Below are positions 34,461-43,809 of a stretch of 64,000 nucleotides of DNA, piece by piece. Position 1 is the stretch's first letter. Each line of letters opens with the position of its first letter. The position numbers were made by a program, and so were the translations under genes. The stretch comes from Marinithermus hydrothermalis DSM 14884 (GTDB lineage Bacteria > Deinococcota > Deinococci > Deinococcales > Marinithermaceae), in NCBI RefSeq assembly GCF_000195335.1, contig NC_015387.1, positions 868,001 through 932,000 of the forward strand, given 5' to 3'. Under the pieces are notes generated by a model. The model saw nothing but the letters and a program-made list of their open reading frames with translations, had not been told where the DNA came from and searched no databases.

Positions 34461-35134
34461 TCCTCCAGGTACGCCTCGAGCTCCTCGAGCCGCACATGGT
34501 ACGTGCCGCGCGTGCCTTCCACGAGGCCGGCCTGGCGCAGCATGCTCAGGGTATGCGTGACCGTGACGCGCGTGGTGCCCGCCAGGGCCGCGAGGTCCTC
34601 CTGACGGAGCTCGCTTTCGATCCGGTACCACCCCGCCTCGGCGGGTTTGCCGAAACGCTGCGCGAGCCAAACCAGAACCCGACCCAACCGCACCGCGACC
34701 GGAGCGGTCGCGGCCTCGAGTTGGTCCTCCAGATGCTCAAGTCGTTGCGCTAGGGCCCCGCAAAGGCTCAGGGAGACGTTCGGTAGCTCCTTAGCGACCC
34801 GAATGAACTGCTCGCGGTTCACCGGGCAGATCCGGACCTCGTCGTTTAGGCACACGGCTTCCGCGTGGTACTGGGCGTTCGCATCGAGAAAGTTTGCGCC
34901 GAGAATATCGCCTGGGCCAACCAGGTACAGGATGCGCTCCTGCCCGCGCTCCGTGAGCCGGCTGACCTTAAGGGTGCCGTCCAGCACGATGACCAGCTCC
35001 TGGCAGGGGTCTCCCGGCCGAAAAATCGCCTCCCCCCGCCGGTAGGTGCGCGGCGGGCAAATCGTACCCATGCGAATTTTTTCTTCCTCGGTGAGCCGCT
35101 CGAGGAACCCAGGCTGCGGAATGAACCAGGGCAT
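34442..35134 (-). CDS. CRP/FNR-family transcription regulator
   Basis: 230 residues. The cyclic-nucleotide-binding-like domain lacks the Arg-Ser core of cAMP binders (the cassette reads ILGANFLDANAQYHAEA). Several Cys residues (positions about 26, 44, 95, 103, 125) are present but not in the classical FNR cluster spacing. The winged helix has RQEDLAALAGTTRVTVTHTL. It may sense redox state or a gas, but this is inference. A good AGGAGGT lies before ATG 35134. Confidence 0.86.
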   Translation of the reverse strand: MPWFIPQPGFLERLTEEEKIRMGTICPPRTYRRGEAIFRPGDPCQELVIVLDGTLKVSRLTERGQERILYLVGPGDILGANFLDANAQYHAEAVCLNDEVRICPVNREQFIRVAKELPNVSLSLCGALAQRLEHLEDQLEAATAPVAVRLGRVLVWLAQRFGKPAEAGWYRIESELRQEDLAALAGTTRVTVTHTLSMLRQAGLVEGTRGTYHVRLEELEAYLEDLAWED

Positions 35135-35218
35135 AGGACCTCCTTTACTTCAAGGCCGAGATGTACGGCACCTTCTTAGTATACGGGCCGTGCGCGGTGG
35201 GAGTAGGATGAAGGAACC

Positions 35219-35854
35219 ATGCGCTTTCGAGACCGGGATGACGCGGCGTTGCGCCTCGCGGCCTTGCTCGAGCCGCTGGACCTCGAGCATCCGGTCGTGC
35301 TCGGGATCCCGCGCGGCGGGGTGGTGGTGGCGGACCGGCTAGCGGAGGTGTTGGGCGGGACGATGGACGTCGTACTGGTTCGGAAGCTCGGCGCGCCGGG
35401 GAACCCGGAGTTTGCCCTCGGGGCGGTTACGGAGGAGGGGGATATCGTGCAGCAACCGTACGCGGAACGCTTCGCCAGTCCCGCGTACCTCCGGGCGGAG
35501 GTCGCGCGTCAGCTCGAGGTGCTCCGCGAGCGGGCCCGCCGCTACCGCGCCGTGCGGCCTAAGGTGCCCCTTAAGGATCGAGACGTGGTGCTGGTGGACG
35601 ACGGGGTGGCGACCGGAAGCACCCTGGAGGCCGCGCACCTCGCGCTGCAAAAGCAGGGACCGGCGCGCGTGGTGATGGCTGCGCCGGTGGCGAGCCCGGA
35701 GGCCGCGGGGCGGTTAGGGGCGCAGGGGGAGTGGGTTGCGGTCCTAATCCCGGCGGACTTCACGGCTGTGGGGGCGTACTACGAGTCGTTTGACCAGGTG
35801 ACGGACGAGGAGGTCGTCGCGCGTCTTTCCCGCTGGGGTGCGAGGGAAGCGTAG
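35219..35854 (+). CDS. Phosphoribosyltransferase-domain protein
   Basis: 211 residues. A type I PRTase fold with the PRPP loop VVLVDDGVATGSTLEAA near residue 128 and an N-terminal GIPRGGVVVAD segment. This uncharacterised group often stands alone or is fused to esterases; its acceptor base is unknown. Start ATG 35219 has AAGGA upstream. Confidence 0.82.
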   Translation: MRFRDRDDAALRLAALLEPLDLEHPVVLGIPRGGVVVADRLAEVLGGTMDVVLVRKLGAPGNPEFALGAVTEEGDIVQQPYAERFASPAYLRAEVARQLEVLRERARRYRAVRPKVPLKDRDVVLVDDGVATGSTLEAAHLALQKQGPARVVMAAPVASPEAAGRLGAQGEWVAVLIPADFTAVGAYYESFDQVTDEEVVARLSRWGAREA

Positions 35855-35857
35855 AAT
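35852..35857 (+). promoter_or_regulatory. -10 box for the cupin gene overlapping the upstream stop codon
   Basis: TAGAAT, six bases before ATG 35864; its TAG is the stop codon of the phosphoribosyltransferase gene. Confidence 0.45.
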
Positions 35858-35863
35858 AGAGGC

Positions 35864-36244
35864 ATGAACCCGGGCGTGATCCGTCAAGCGGCGAACGTTG
35901 AGGCGCGCCCCGTGGATCGGGGGGAGCGCGCCTTCATCCAGGTGCTGCTCGGTCCGGAGGACGGGGTGCCGCACTTCGTAACTCGGAAGTTCACGATCCT
36001 CCCTGGCGGGCGCATCCCCAAGCACAAGCACCCCACGCTCGAGCACGAGCAGTACGTGCTTTCCGGGCGGATGCGGCTTGGTATCGGGGACGAGGTGCAC
36101 GAGGTGGGGGCGGGCCAGGCGGTGTATATTCCCGCGGACACCCCGCACTGGTACGAGAACATCGGTGCGGAACCGGTTGAGTTCCTTTGCGTGATCCCCA
36201 AGACGAGCCATTACGCCACGGAGTGGCTCGAGGACGAGGGATAA
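35864..36244 (+). CDS. Cupin-domain protein
   Basis: 126 residues forming a single cupin barrel. Motif 1 is HKHPTLEHEQYVLSG (His-x-His...Glu metal ligands) and motif 2 is the IPADTPHWYEN segment with the last His. Small cupins of this type bind a metal and may be dioxygenases, isomerases or sensors; the substrate is unknown. Confidence 0.8.
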   Translation: MNPGVIRQAANVEARPVDRGERAFIQVLLGPEDGVPHFVTRKFTILPGGRIPKHKHPTLEHEQYVLSGRMRLGIGDEVHEVGAGQAVYIPADTPHWYENIGAEPVEFLCVIPKTSHYATEWLEDEG

Positions 36245-36267
36245 CCCTTGGGGTATGGGGCACCAGA

Positions 36268-36321
36268 GCCCCGCCGGTGAGGCGGGGCGTAAACGGGGGC
36301 GTCCCTTTACTGGGAGCCCCC
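36268..36321. terminator. Two tandem terminator hairpins between convergent units
   Basis: Stem 1 is 36268-36275 with 36281-36288 (8 bp, perfect). Stem 2 is 36295-36305 with 36312-36321 (one bulge). They separate the cupin gene from the convergent ABC export operon and could serve both directions. Confidence 0.6.
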
Positions 36322-36347
36322 TTGTGCGTTGAGGGCGGTTGCGATGG

Positions 36348-37301
36348 CTAGGCCCGGGCCTCCTGGCGCTGGAACACCACGTACCCGATCGCGAACAGCA
36401 GGATCACGGCGGCGATGAGGCCCGCAAGGTGTGGCCAGATGAGCAGGAGACTCTGCGAGAGGGGTAGCGGGCTTCCTAGCACGGCCCCCTGGAGCTGCGA
36501 GAAGAAGACGGGGCCTAGGGCGCGCACCGAGGGGTTGAGAAGGACCAGTACGATCTCGCCGTAGAGGGTGTTGGGGGAGATACGGGCCAGGGCCTGAAGA
36601 AGCTGCGCTTGCGCGAGCTGCTCCTGGGGAAGCCCGTACTCGATCGGGCGGAGGGCGCCGGCGATGAGCTGGGCGAGAATGTCCCAGAACACCGCGAAGA
36701 ACAGCCAGACCGAGAGCGCGGCGAGCGCGGCGGTGGCGGGCTGGCGGAAGAGCACCGAGAACAGCATGGCGAGTCCGAGCCACACGCCGGCGAAGGCTAG
36801 GGTGGCGAGGAGGAACAAGAGCCCGCGGCCGACCTCCTCCCCGCCCGGGGGTAGGCCTAGGAAGAGGATGCCCATCCCCGTCACGACGAGCCACAAGGCC
36901 ACGAGGAGGATGGCGAGGGTGCCGAGCCCTGCGAGGAACTTCCCGGCGAGGAGCGCGTCGCGGTAGATGGGCTGGGAGAGGATGCGGCCGAGGGTGTGTC
37001 GGGCGTGCTCGCTGTTGATCGCGTCGAACCCCAAGGCGATGGCGGTAAGGGGGATCAGGAAGCCCAAAAAGGCGACGAAAGAAGGAATCGGGTCCTGGGC
37101 GGTGGTGAAGAGCTTTAGGAAAACGAACGGGTCCTCCGCGACGGTGGCCCGCAGGGCGCTTGTGGCCGCGTAGACGGTGCCGAGCGCCGTGAGGAGGATC
37201 AGGACCTCCAGGATGCGCATGCGGGTGCTCGAGAGCTGATCCGCGAGCTCCTTGGCCAGGATGGCCCACAACCCGGTCCACGGGGATCCCTTACGCCTCA
37301 T
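36348..37301 (-). CDS. ABC-2 type transporter permease
   Basis: 317 residues with about six membrane helices and a large extracytoplasmic loop after helix 1 (about 45-85), the layout of ABC-2 permeases such as NosY/GldF. It overlaps the ATPase gene by 11 bases. Together with the NEW3-domain protein it makes a three-gene operon read from 39365 to 36348. The cargo is unknown. Confidence 0.85.
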   Translation of the reverse strand: MRRKGSPWTGLWAILAKELADQLSSTRMRILEVLILLTALGTVYAATSALRATVAEDPFVFLKLFTTAQDPIPSFVAFLGFLIPLTAIALGFDAINSEHARHTLGRILSQPIYRDALLAGKFLAGLGTLAILLVALWLVVTGMGILFLGLPPGGEEVGRGLLFLLATLAFAGVWLGLAMLFSVLFRQPATAALAALSVWLFFAVFWDILAQLIAGALRPIEYGLPQEQLAQAQLLQALARISPNTLYGEIVLVLLNPSVRALGPVFFSQLQGAVLGSPLPLSQSLLLIWPHLAGLIAAVILLFAIGYVVFQRQEARA

Positions 37302-38229
37302 GCCGCACCTCCTGGAAGTAGCGGGTGTACACCTCGTCCAGGCTGGGCTCCTCGATGCTCAGCTCGAGCAGCCGCCCCCCCGCTTGGACAACGCGCTCAG
37401 CGGCCTCAGGGCGCAGGTCGTGCTCGGCCTCGAGGGTGTACACGCCGTTCGAGGCGCGCTGCACACGCACCACGCCGGGCAGCTGGGCGAGGTGCGGTTC
37501 GAGGTTGGGCCCTTCGGCGTGCAGGTGGATGCGCCAGGCGCCGCCGAGCACCCGTTGGGCCAGTTCGGGAACGGTGCCTTCCAGCACCAGGCGGCCTTGG
37601 TGGAAGAGGCCCACGCGGTCGCAGATGGCCTGGACCTGGTGTAGGAGGTGGGAGGAGAGCAGCACGGTGATCCCCTCGTGCTTAAGGGAGGCGATGAGGT
37701 CCAGGAACTGGTGGGCCGCTTCGGGGTCGAGACCCAGGGTGGGTTCGTCCAGGATTGCGATCTGGGGACGCTTGAGGAGCACGTCCGCCAGGCCGAGCCG
37801 CTGACGCATCCCGCGGGAGAAGGCCGCGACGGGACGGTCCGCGACCGCGGCTAGCCCCATGCGTTCCAGTACCTCCTCGATCCGCTGCTGGGCCTCGGCG
37901 CGGGGGATGCCGTTGAGCTTCGCGGTGTACATGAGGTTCTCCCGCGCGGTGAGCTCCACGTAGAACCCTACCGAGTCCGGCAGGTACCCCACGCGGCGCT
38001 TGACCTCGAGGGGTTCCCGGGCGGGGTCGAGACCGAGCACGCGCACCGTGCCCCGCGTGGGTTCGGTTAGGCCCAGAAGCATCAGGATGGTGGTGGTTTT
38101 TCCAGAGCCGTTGGGGCCGAGCAGGCCGTAGACCTCCCCGGCGTGGACGCGGAGGTTCAGGTTATCCACCGCGACCACCCGGCCGTAGCGTTTGGTCAGG
38201 CCTTGGGTTTCGATGACCGCTTCTTTCAT
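37291..38229 (-). CDS. ABC transporter ATP-binding protein (ABC-2 partner)
   Basis: 312 residues. Walker [11 protein letters not shown] near residue 38, signature [13 protein letters not shown], Walker [14 protein letters not shown] and the H-loop LLSSHLLHQ are complete. A C-terminal domain of about 90 residues follows, as in CcmA/NatA-type ATPases. It overlaps both neighbours in the operon (ATGA with the upstream gene). Confidence 0.92.
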   Translation of the reverse strand: MKEAVIETQGLTKRYGRVVAVDNLNLRVHAGEVYGLLGPNGSGKTTTILMLLGLTEPTRGTVRVLGLDPAREPLEVKRRVGYLPDSVGFYVELTARENLMYTAKLNGIPRAEAQQRIEEVLERMGLAAVADRPVAAFSRGMRQRLGLADVLLKRPQIAILDEPTLGLDPEAAHQFLDLIASLKHEGITVLLSSHLLHQVQAICDRVGLFHQGRLVLEGTVPELAQRVLGGAWRIHLHAEGPNLEPHLAQLPGVVRVQRASNGVYTLEAEHDLRPEAAERVVQAGGRLLELSIEEPSLDEVYTRYFQEVRHEA

Positions 38230-39365
38230 CGCCGTCCGAACCGGGCTACCGAGAAGCCAACCACGCCAAGCGCCACGGCAATCAAGCCGACGCCGATGAT
38301 CCCCCAGGACGTCGAGGTGAGCACCGTGACGCGGAAGTCCACCGAGTCCGAGACCCCCTCGCCGCTAGCGCGCAGGGTCACCATGTAATCCCCGGCGAGC
38401 GAGCGGGTGGAGGGCTTGATCTTGGCGGTGACCTCCACCGTCTCGCCCGGGGGGATTTCCGGGATCTCCTTTGGCTCAAAGCTCACCTCCCAACCAGAGG
38501 GCTCGAAGGCGGTGAGCTTCACCTCTCGCGCGGGGGCGGTGCCTTGGTTGCGCACCACGAGCTTAATGGGGGTCTCCTGGCCTGCGGTGGCCCGGCCGGA
38601 GAGCCGGCCTTCGGGGGTGCTCAGGCTGATCCGGGGTCGGCCGGTGACCTCGAGGGTGAGGGGCACCTCCGCCGTGGCCTCGCCCGCGCTGGCCCGCACC
38701 CGGACGGTGTAGGTGTCCGCCGGGACCTGGGGCGGGAGGTCCACCTCGATGTCCAGCCGGCGCGACTCGCCCGCTTTGACGGGAAGGCTCGTGACCTCCT
38801 GGCTGCCGAAGGCGGGCTTGAAGCTCACCTGGAAGCCCTCGGGGGCGAGGGCCTCGAGGTTCACCAGGAGGTCCTGGTCGCTCTCGTTCTTGAGGGTGGC
38901 GCGGTAGCGGAAGTTGGTGGTCGGCGTGCCCTTGAGCACCGGCAGCTCGACCTCAAGGTTGAGCTGGGGTGGCAGGACCTCGCCGAGAGTGAGCGTGATG
39001 GGCAGTGTGCTGCGGGCGCCGTTTCCTATGGCCTCTACCGCGAAGCGGTAGGTGCCGGGCGTGGCGTTTGCGGGCGGCTCGAGCTTGAGGCTGACCTCTG
39101 CCGTGCCGTCGGGCTCAAGGAAGACCGCTTCGATCGGGCGCCCGTTGCCTAGGAGAGTGGCCTTCCAGCCGTCCGGGATTGTGGTGATGCGGAGGGTGAC
39201 GGTCTGGGGGGGAAGGCCGTAGCTCTTGACCGTGAGTGGGAGGGTGATGCTCTTGTCGATCCTCACGGTCTGGGCAGGGTAAGGGGTGGAGAGGGAGAGC
39301 CCCTTGTAGTTTTGAGCGAAGGCTATGCCCAATGCCACGGTTAGGAGCCACACGTGTCGCAGCAT
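38226..39365 (-). CDS. Exported, membrane-anchored protein with three NEW3/Ig-like domains
   Basis: 379 residues. A signal peptide (1-17, cleavage near FAQ) precedes three repeats of about 105 residues, each with an NPCBM-associated NEW3 pattern ([27 protein letters not shown]) and a TPGTYRF or PADTYTV type strand. A C-terminal membrane helix (about 350-372) and a basic tail anchor it. It is translationally coupled to the ABC ATPase, so it is likely the extracytoplasmic partner of this transporter. Confidence 0.85.
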   Translation of the reverse strand: MLRHVWLLTVALGIAFAQNYKGLSLSTPYPAQTVRIDKSITLPLTVKSYGLPPQTVTLRITTIPDGWKATLLGNGRPIEAVFLEPDGTAEVSLKLEPPANATPGTYRFAVEAIGNGARSTLPITLTLGEVLPPQLNLEVELPVLKGTPTTNFRYRATLKNESDQDLLVNLEALAPEGFQVSFKPAFGSQEVTSLPVKAGESRRLDIEVDLPPQVPADTYTVRVRASAGEATAEVPLTLEVTGRPRISLSTPEGRLSGRATAGQETPIKLVVRNQGTAPAREVKLTAFEPSGWEVSFEPKEIPEIPPGETVEVTAKIKPSTRSLAGDYMVTLRASGEGVSDSVDFRVTVLTSTSWGIIGVGLIAVALGVVGFSVARFGRR

Positions 39366-39404
39366 GTCGCCACCTCCGTGAGGACGTGTTGTTAACCGGA
39401 TCTA

Positions 39405-39434
39405 ATTTTATCAAGTGGCAGGGCTCCTGGTCAA
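39405..39434 (-). promoter_or_regulatory. Promoter of the ABC-2/NEW3 operon
   Basis: On the minus strand TTGACC (39434-39429), 18 bases and TAAAAT (39410-39405) precede ATG 39365, which has GGAGGTGG just upstream. A small palindrome (CGCTTC/GAGCG, about 39446-39459) lies upstream of the -35 and could be an operator. Confidence 0.6.
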
Positions 39435-39537
39435 GAAAATTTACGCTTCGTGGAGCGAAATCTTAATTGTTAGTATACAAAAAGATTTTCATTAGAAGAA
39501 TAAGAAATCTTAGTCATTCGTTAGAAAACACGGCCAC

Positions 39538-39565
39538 GTGCCGCGCGGCATACCCCGCGCGGCAC
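39538..39565 (-). terminator. Intrinsic terminator at the end of the 16-gene inositol block
   Basis: An 11-bp perfect GC stem (39538-39548 with 39555-39565) is followed on the minus strand by GGCCGTGTTTTCT. It lies 15 bases after the aldehyde dehydrogenase stop. The AT-rich stretch 39436-39530 beyond it holds no gene that I can see. Confidence 0.75.
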
Positions 39566-39579
39566 GCCAACGTCCCTCC

Positions 39580-41010
39580 TTAGGGTAGGGCCATGGAGAC
39601 GTACTTGACCTCGAGAAACTCCTCCAGCCCCCACTTGCCGCCCTCGCGGCCCACGCCGGAGTACTTCATCCCGCCGAAGGGGGCTTGCGGGGTGGAGGGC
39701 ACCCCGTCGTTCACGCCTACGATGCCGTACTCGAGCGCTTCCGCCACGCGCCAGGCACGGCTGAGGTCGCGCGTCCAGACGTACGCCGCGAGGCCATATG
39801 GCGCGCGGTTCGCGTACTGGATGGCCTCCGACTCGTCCTCAAAGGCGAGGATCGGCGCGACGGGACCAAAGGTCTCCTCCTGCAGGATGCGGGCCTCGGG
39901 GGCCACGTCCACCAGGACCGTGGGGTGGAAGGTCAAACCTTCGACCTGCCCGCCCGCCACGACCCGCGCCCCGCGCTTGCGGGCGTCCTCGACGTGCGCT
40001 TGCACCTTCTCCAAAGCGCGCTCGTCCACCAGCGGACCGACCTCGGTGTCCTCCTCGAGGGGGTTCCCGACCTTCATCCGGCGCACCCGCGCCGCGTACG
40101 CCTCGGCGAAGGCGTCCTTGATGCGTGCGTGCACGTACAGCCGGTTCGCCGCCACGCAGGACTGGCCGATGTTGCGGAACTTCGCGATCATCGCTTGTTC
40201 GACGGCCTTCTCGATGTCGGCGTCCTCGAAGATCAGAAACGGGGCGTGCCCCCCAAGCTCGAGAGAGACGCGCTTCATGGTACGGGCGGCTTTTTCGTAG
40301 AGGAGCTTACCGACCTCGGTCGACCCGGTGAAGGTCAGTTTGCGGATGCGTTCGTCGGAGATCAGCACCTCGGAGAGGGGAACGGGGTCTTGGGCGGGTA
40401 GGACCTGGAGCGTGCCCGGCGGGCCCCCGGCCTCCTCCCAGAGCTTGGCGAGGTACAAAGCGGTCAAGGGGGACTGCTCGGCGGGCTTGAGGATGACGGT
40501 ACACCCCGCCGCGAGGGCGGGCGCGGCCTTGCGCGTGATCATCGCCGCGGGGAAGTTCCACGGGGTGATGGCGAACACCGGGCCTACAGGCTGCTTCAGC
40601 GCGAGCAGGCGCTTGTGGGGGAACTGGCTGGGCACAACTTCCCCGTAGACGCGCTTGGCCTCCTCGGCGTACCACTCCACGAACCCCGCCGCGTACCGCA
40701 CCTCGGCGCGCGCCTCCCGGAGGGGCTTGCCCATCTCCAGGGTCATGGTGCGGGCTAGGCCCTCAGCGTGCTGCATCATGAGCTCGTACCAGCGACGCAG
40801 CACCGCCGCCCGCTCGTACGCCGTGGCTTGCTTCCAGGCGGCGAAGGCCTCCACCGCGGCGTCCGCGGCGCGCCTGGCCTCCTCAGGCCCACAGTCGGCG
40901 ACCTGGGCGATCACCTGGCGGTCGATCGGGGTGCGCACCTCAAAGGTCCTCCCGGTCTCGAGCCAGCTACCGGCGATAAAGGCTTGCGTAGGAGCTTCCA
41001 CCTGCGACAC
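39580..41010 (-). CDS. gabD: Succinate-semialdehyde-dehydrogenase-like aldehyde dehydrogenase
   Basis: 476 residues, the size of GabD. Core motifs are VFAITPWNFPAAM, LTFTGSTEVGKLL, catalytic Glu in LELGGHAPFLIF and catalytic Cys in NIGQSCVAANRLYV; the Asn-Ile-Gly-Gln-Ser-Cys form is that of succinate-semialdehyde dehydrogenases and not of CoA-acylating methylmalonate-semialdehyde dehydrogenases (IolA). It is the last gene of the inositol block, one base after the phosphodiesterase stop. I infer that it may oxidise D-malate semialdehyde, a hydroxylated succinate-semialdehyde analogue, to D-malate. Ordinary GABA or hexuronate metabolism is the alternative. Confidence 0.88.
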   Translation of the reverse strand: MSQVEAPTQAFIAGSWLETGRTFEVRTPIDRQVIAQVADCGPEEARRAADAAVEAFAAWKQATAYERAAVLRRWYELMMQHAEGLARTMTLEMGKPLREARAEVRYAAGFVEWYAEEAKRVYGEVVPSQFPHKRLLALKQPVGPVFAITPWNFPAAMITRKAAPALAAGCTVILKPAEQSPLTALYLAKLWEEAGGPPGTLQVLPAQDPVPLSEVLISDERIRKLTFTGSTEVGKLLYEKAARTMKRVSLELGGHAPFLIFEDADIEKAVEQAMIAKFRNIGQSCVAANRLYVHARIKDAFAEAYAARVRRMKVGNPLEEDTEVGPLVDERALEKVQAHVEDARKRGARVVAGGQVEGLTFHPTVLVDVAPEARILQEETFGPVAPILAFEDESEAIQYANRAPYGLAAYVWTRDLSRAWRVAEALEYGIVGVNDGVPSTPQAPFGGMKYSGVGREGGKWGLEEFLEVKYVSMALP

Positions 41011-41011
41011 G

Positions 41012-41935
41012 CTATCCCTCCTTCCCTTCCAGCATAGCCGCGAGTTGCACGGGTGTGTTCGAGGTAATCTGGTCGGCCCCGGCCTCGAGGAGGGCCGTGA
41101 GCGTCCGGCGCGCTTCGGGCTCCGAGGCGTTCAGCGTCCACACGTCCACCACGGTCCCTGGCCGGTAAGCGTGGATGAACGCCACCGGGTTGAACCCGTC
41201 CGCGAGGGCTTTGAGGACGAACTCCTTGCGAAGGTAGAACTCCACAGCGCTGGGGAGTAGGGACACCAGGGCCTCGACGCGGTCCCGCAGGTACGCTGCT
41301 GCGGACAGGAGGCGGCGGTACCCAAGAGGGTGGTCGTCCAGGTACCCGTAGGCGTTGACCCGCATGGGCAGGCGCACGAGGGATTCGACCGGAACGTCCA
41401 GGTGGTACGCGAAATCAAACCCTAAAAGGAGTTCGGGATCCAACCGGCGCAGGAGGCGCAGGTTCCAGTCTCCCAAGCACCCTACCACCACCCGAAGGTG
41501 CGCGTTCTCCCTGAGGGGAGCGATCGCTTCTAAAAGAGCGATCGCTGCCGTTTGGGGTAATGGCAAGAGCTCCTTGAGGTCGATCTGCACCTTAAGGGAG
41601 CGTTGCACTCCCTTCAAGACGGCCACCACCTCCGCCAGCGTGGCCGGCGGCTCATCCGTGCCCCGCAGGCGAAGGGCTTTAAACTCCTGCTGCGTTACGC
41701 GCGCTAGCGGCCCCACCCCCGTGGTCTCGCGCTCCAGGGTGAGGTCATGGTTCAGCACGTACGCCCCGTCCTCGGTGCGGTTCACGTCGAACTCGATGAC
41801 CGCCGCGCCCCCCTCCAGCACGTACGCGAGCGCCGAGAGGGAGTTAGGGGGGTGGGGGTGGGTTCCGCTCAAGAGCCGGTGGTATTTAAGCCAAGCAGCG
41901 CGGCCCTTGTAGGTGAGGTGGGTGGGCAAGGTCAT
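41012..41935 (-). CDS. Glycerophosphodiester phosphodiesterase family protein, divergent
   Basis: 307 residues with no signal peptide, so cytoplasmic. The GDPD barrel is recognisable from KYHRLLSG, PPNSLSALAYVLEGGA, IEFDVNRTEDGAYVLNHDLTLERETTG and the C-terminal VDVWTLN and ITSNTP segments. The metal/catalytic Glu-Asp and His-Asp are kept, but the usual HRG and EN residues read HRL and PN. It starts one base before the end of the importer ATPase gene, and its co-expression with an Ugp-like importer and iol genes suggests a glycerophosphoinositol-type substrate (inference). Confidence 0.78.
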   Translation of the reverse strand: MTLPTHLTYKGRAAWLKYHRLLSGTHPHPPNSLSALAYVLEGGAAVIEFDVNRTEDGAYVLNHDLTLERETTGVGPLARVTQQEFKALRLRGTDEPPATLAEVVAVLKGVQRSLKVQIDLKELLPLPQTAAIALLEAIAPLRENAHLRVVVGCLGDWNLRLLRRLDPELLLGFDFAYHLDVPVESLVRLPMRVNAYGYLDDHPLGYRRLLSAAAYLRDRVEALVSLLPSAVEFYLRKEFVLKALADGFNPVAFIHAYRPGTVVDVWTLNASEPEARRTLTALLEAGADQITSNTPVQLAAMLEGKEG

Positions 41936-42985
41936 TTAGGGCCCCACCCGCCTCCCCGCGGCATCAAAGAAGTGCACGTGCCGCCGATCGTACCCCAGCC
42001 GCACCTCCGCGCCGACCCCCGGGCGTGTGCCTGGCGGGACCAACGCCTTGAACGCCGCGTTCCCAGGGAGCTCCAGGGTCACCAGGGCCTCGCGGCCCAG
42101 CGGCTCGACCACCCGCACCCGCGCGGGCACATCCCCCTCCAAGCGGACGTCCTCCGGGCGAATACCGAGGTACCCGGGTCCCGTGGGGTGCCCTGGAGGT
42201 ACGGGAATGCGCAGCTCCTCCTTGAGGAACCACCCGTCCTCGAACCGGCCCTCGAGCAGGTTCATGGGTGGATGCCCCACGAACCGCGCGACGAAGGTGT
42301 TGACGGGGCGGCGGTACAGCTCGTCCGGGGGAGCGAACTGTTGCAGCTCCCCCATGGAGAAGACGGCGATGCGGTCGGCCATGGCGAGCGCTTCGGCCTG
42401 ATCGTGCGTGACCAGGATGCTGGTCACCCCGAGCTCCTGCTGCAACCGGCGGATCTCGCTGCGCGCCTGGAGCCGGATCTGGGCGTCCAGGTTGGAAAGC
42501 GGCTCGTCCAGCAAGAGAACCTGGGGTTCCTTAACCAGGGCCCTGGCGAGCGCCGCGCGCTGCTGCTGTCCCCCCGAGACCTGCGCCGGGCGCCGCTCGA
42601 GGACGTGCCCGATCCCCAAAAGCTCCGCGGTCTGGCGCACCTTCCGCTCCACCTCGGACGCGGGCACCCGTTTAAGCCGGAGCGGGAAGGCGATGTTTTC
42701 GAACAGGGTCAGGTGCGGGTACAAGGCATACGACTGAAAGACCATGCCCACGTCCCGGTCCCGGGGGTGCAGGTGGTCCACGCGGCGGTCGCCGAAGTAG
42801 ATCTCGCCCTCCGTGGGCCGGTAGATCCCAGCGATCATGAGGAGGGTGGTGGTCTTGCCGCAGCCCGAGGGGCCCAAAAAGGCGATGAGCTCACCGGCCT
42901 GGACCTCGAGGTCGAAGCGCTTCAGGGCGACGACCTTGCCGAACCGCTTGGAGAGCCCGTTTAAGCGTACGTTCACGCCCTTCAT
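41936..42985 (-). CDS. ugpC: ABC sugar importer ATP-binding protein (UgpC/MalK type)
   Basis: 349 residues. Walker A GPSGCGKTTTL near residue 40, signature VSGGQQQRAALARAL, Walker B VLLLDEPLSNLDA and the C-terminal MOP/OB regulatory domain (VNTFVARFVG, YLGIRPEDVRL) define the CUT1 ATPases. It energises the importer formed by the next three genes upstream. It overlaps the permease by four bases. Confidence 0.93.
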   Translation of the reverse strand: MKGVNVRLNGLSKRFGKVVALKRFDLEVQAGELIAFLGPSGCGKTTTLLMIAGIYRPTEGEIYFGDRRVDHLHPRDRDVGMVFQSYALYPHLTLFENIAFPLRLKRVPASEVERKVRQTAELLGIGHVLERRPAQVSGGQQQRAALARALVKEPQVLLLDEPLSNLDAQIRLQARSEIRRLQQELGVTSILVTHDQAEALAMADRIAVFSMGELQQFAPPDELYRRPVNTFVARFVGHPPMNLLEGRFEDGWFLKEELRIPVPPGHPTGPGYLGIRPEDVRLEGDVPARVRVVEPLGREALVTLELPGNAAFKALVPPGTRPGVGAEVRLGYDRRHVHFFDAAGRRVGP

Positions 42986-43809
42986 CCCTTGATTCCTCCG
43001 GAGTAGAGGTTGAGCAGGTACCGCTGGCCGAGGATGAAGAAAAGCACGACCGGAAGCGCGTAGAACAGGCCCACCGCCGCGACCAGCCCGAAGTCCGTGA
43101 AGGACTCACCCAAGAAGCTCTGCAGGTACAGGGCGAGGGTCCAGCGCTGCCCCGAGACGATCAGGGTGAAGGGCAGGATGAACTCGCCCCACGCGGAGAG
43201 CAGGGCGAAGGTGCTCAACGCGAGGAGGCCCGGGCGCACCATCGGCAGGGCGATGCGCCAGAACAAGGTCCAGCGCGAGGCGCCGTCTACGAGGGCGGCC
43301 ATCTCCATCTCCCAGGAGAGGTTGTCGAAAAACCCTTTCATCAGCCAGATCCCTAGGGGCAGCTCGAGGGCGGCCTTGACCAGGATCACGCCGGTGAGCG
43401 TGTCGAAAAGGCCGAGGACCCGGAGAATGTAGAAGATCGCGATGATCAAGCTGATGGCGGGGAAGGCGTGCAGCACCAGGATGAGGCCCAGGTACACGGT
43501 TCGGCCGGGGAAGTTCAGGCGGGAGATCGCGTAGGCCGCCATGGAGGCCACCAGTACCTCGATGAACGCGACGGTTCCGGCGAAGAGCAGCGAGTTCCCT
43601 AACGCGATCCAGATCGAGGGGCGGCCGTTGATCGAGGGCTCCCACAGGAACCGCCAGTTGTCCAGCGAAAGGGGTTCGACGGGGATCAGGCCGTGCACCC
43701 GTTCGAATGAAGCGGTGAGGAAGAGCCAGAGAAGGCCTGTGGCGATGGGGAGGCTGAGGGCAGCGAGGAGCAGCAGCACGAGGCGCCAGCGTGGGGGGAG
43801 GAGGGGCAT
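42982..43809 (-). CDS. ugpE: ABC sugar importer permease (UgpE/MalG type)
   Basis: 275 residues with six membrane helices. The EAA loop (EMEMAALVDGASRWTLFWRIALP) that contacts the ATPase is clear. It overlaps both neighbours by one to four bases. Specificity among glycerol phosphate, inositol and oligosaccharides cannot be read from the permease. Confidence 0.9.
   Translation of the reverse strand: MPLLPPRWRLVLLLLAALSLPIATGLLWLFLTASFERVHGLIPVEPLSLDNWRFLWEPSINGRPSIWIALGNSLLFAGTVAFIEVLVASMAAYAISRLNFPGRTVYLGLILVLHAFPAISLIIAIFYILRVLGLFDTLTGVILVKAALELPLGIWLMKGFFDNLSWEMEMAALVDGASRWTLFWRIALPMVRPGLLALSTFALLSAWGEFILPFTLIVSGQRWTLALYLQSFLGESFTDFGLVAAVGLFYALPVVLFFILGQRYLLNLYSGGIKG

Noticed and set aside
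39580-41010. IolA (methylmalonate-semialdehyde dehydrogenase) as identity of the last gene of the inositol block
   Set aside because: The catalytic segment and overall motifs are those of succinate-semialdehyde dehydrogenases, and no aldolase that would make malonate semialdehyde is present.
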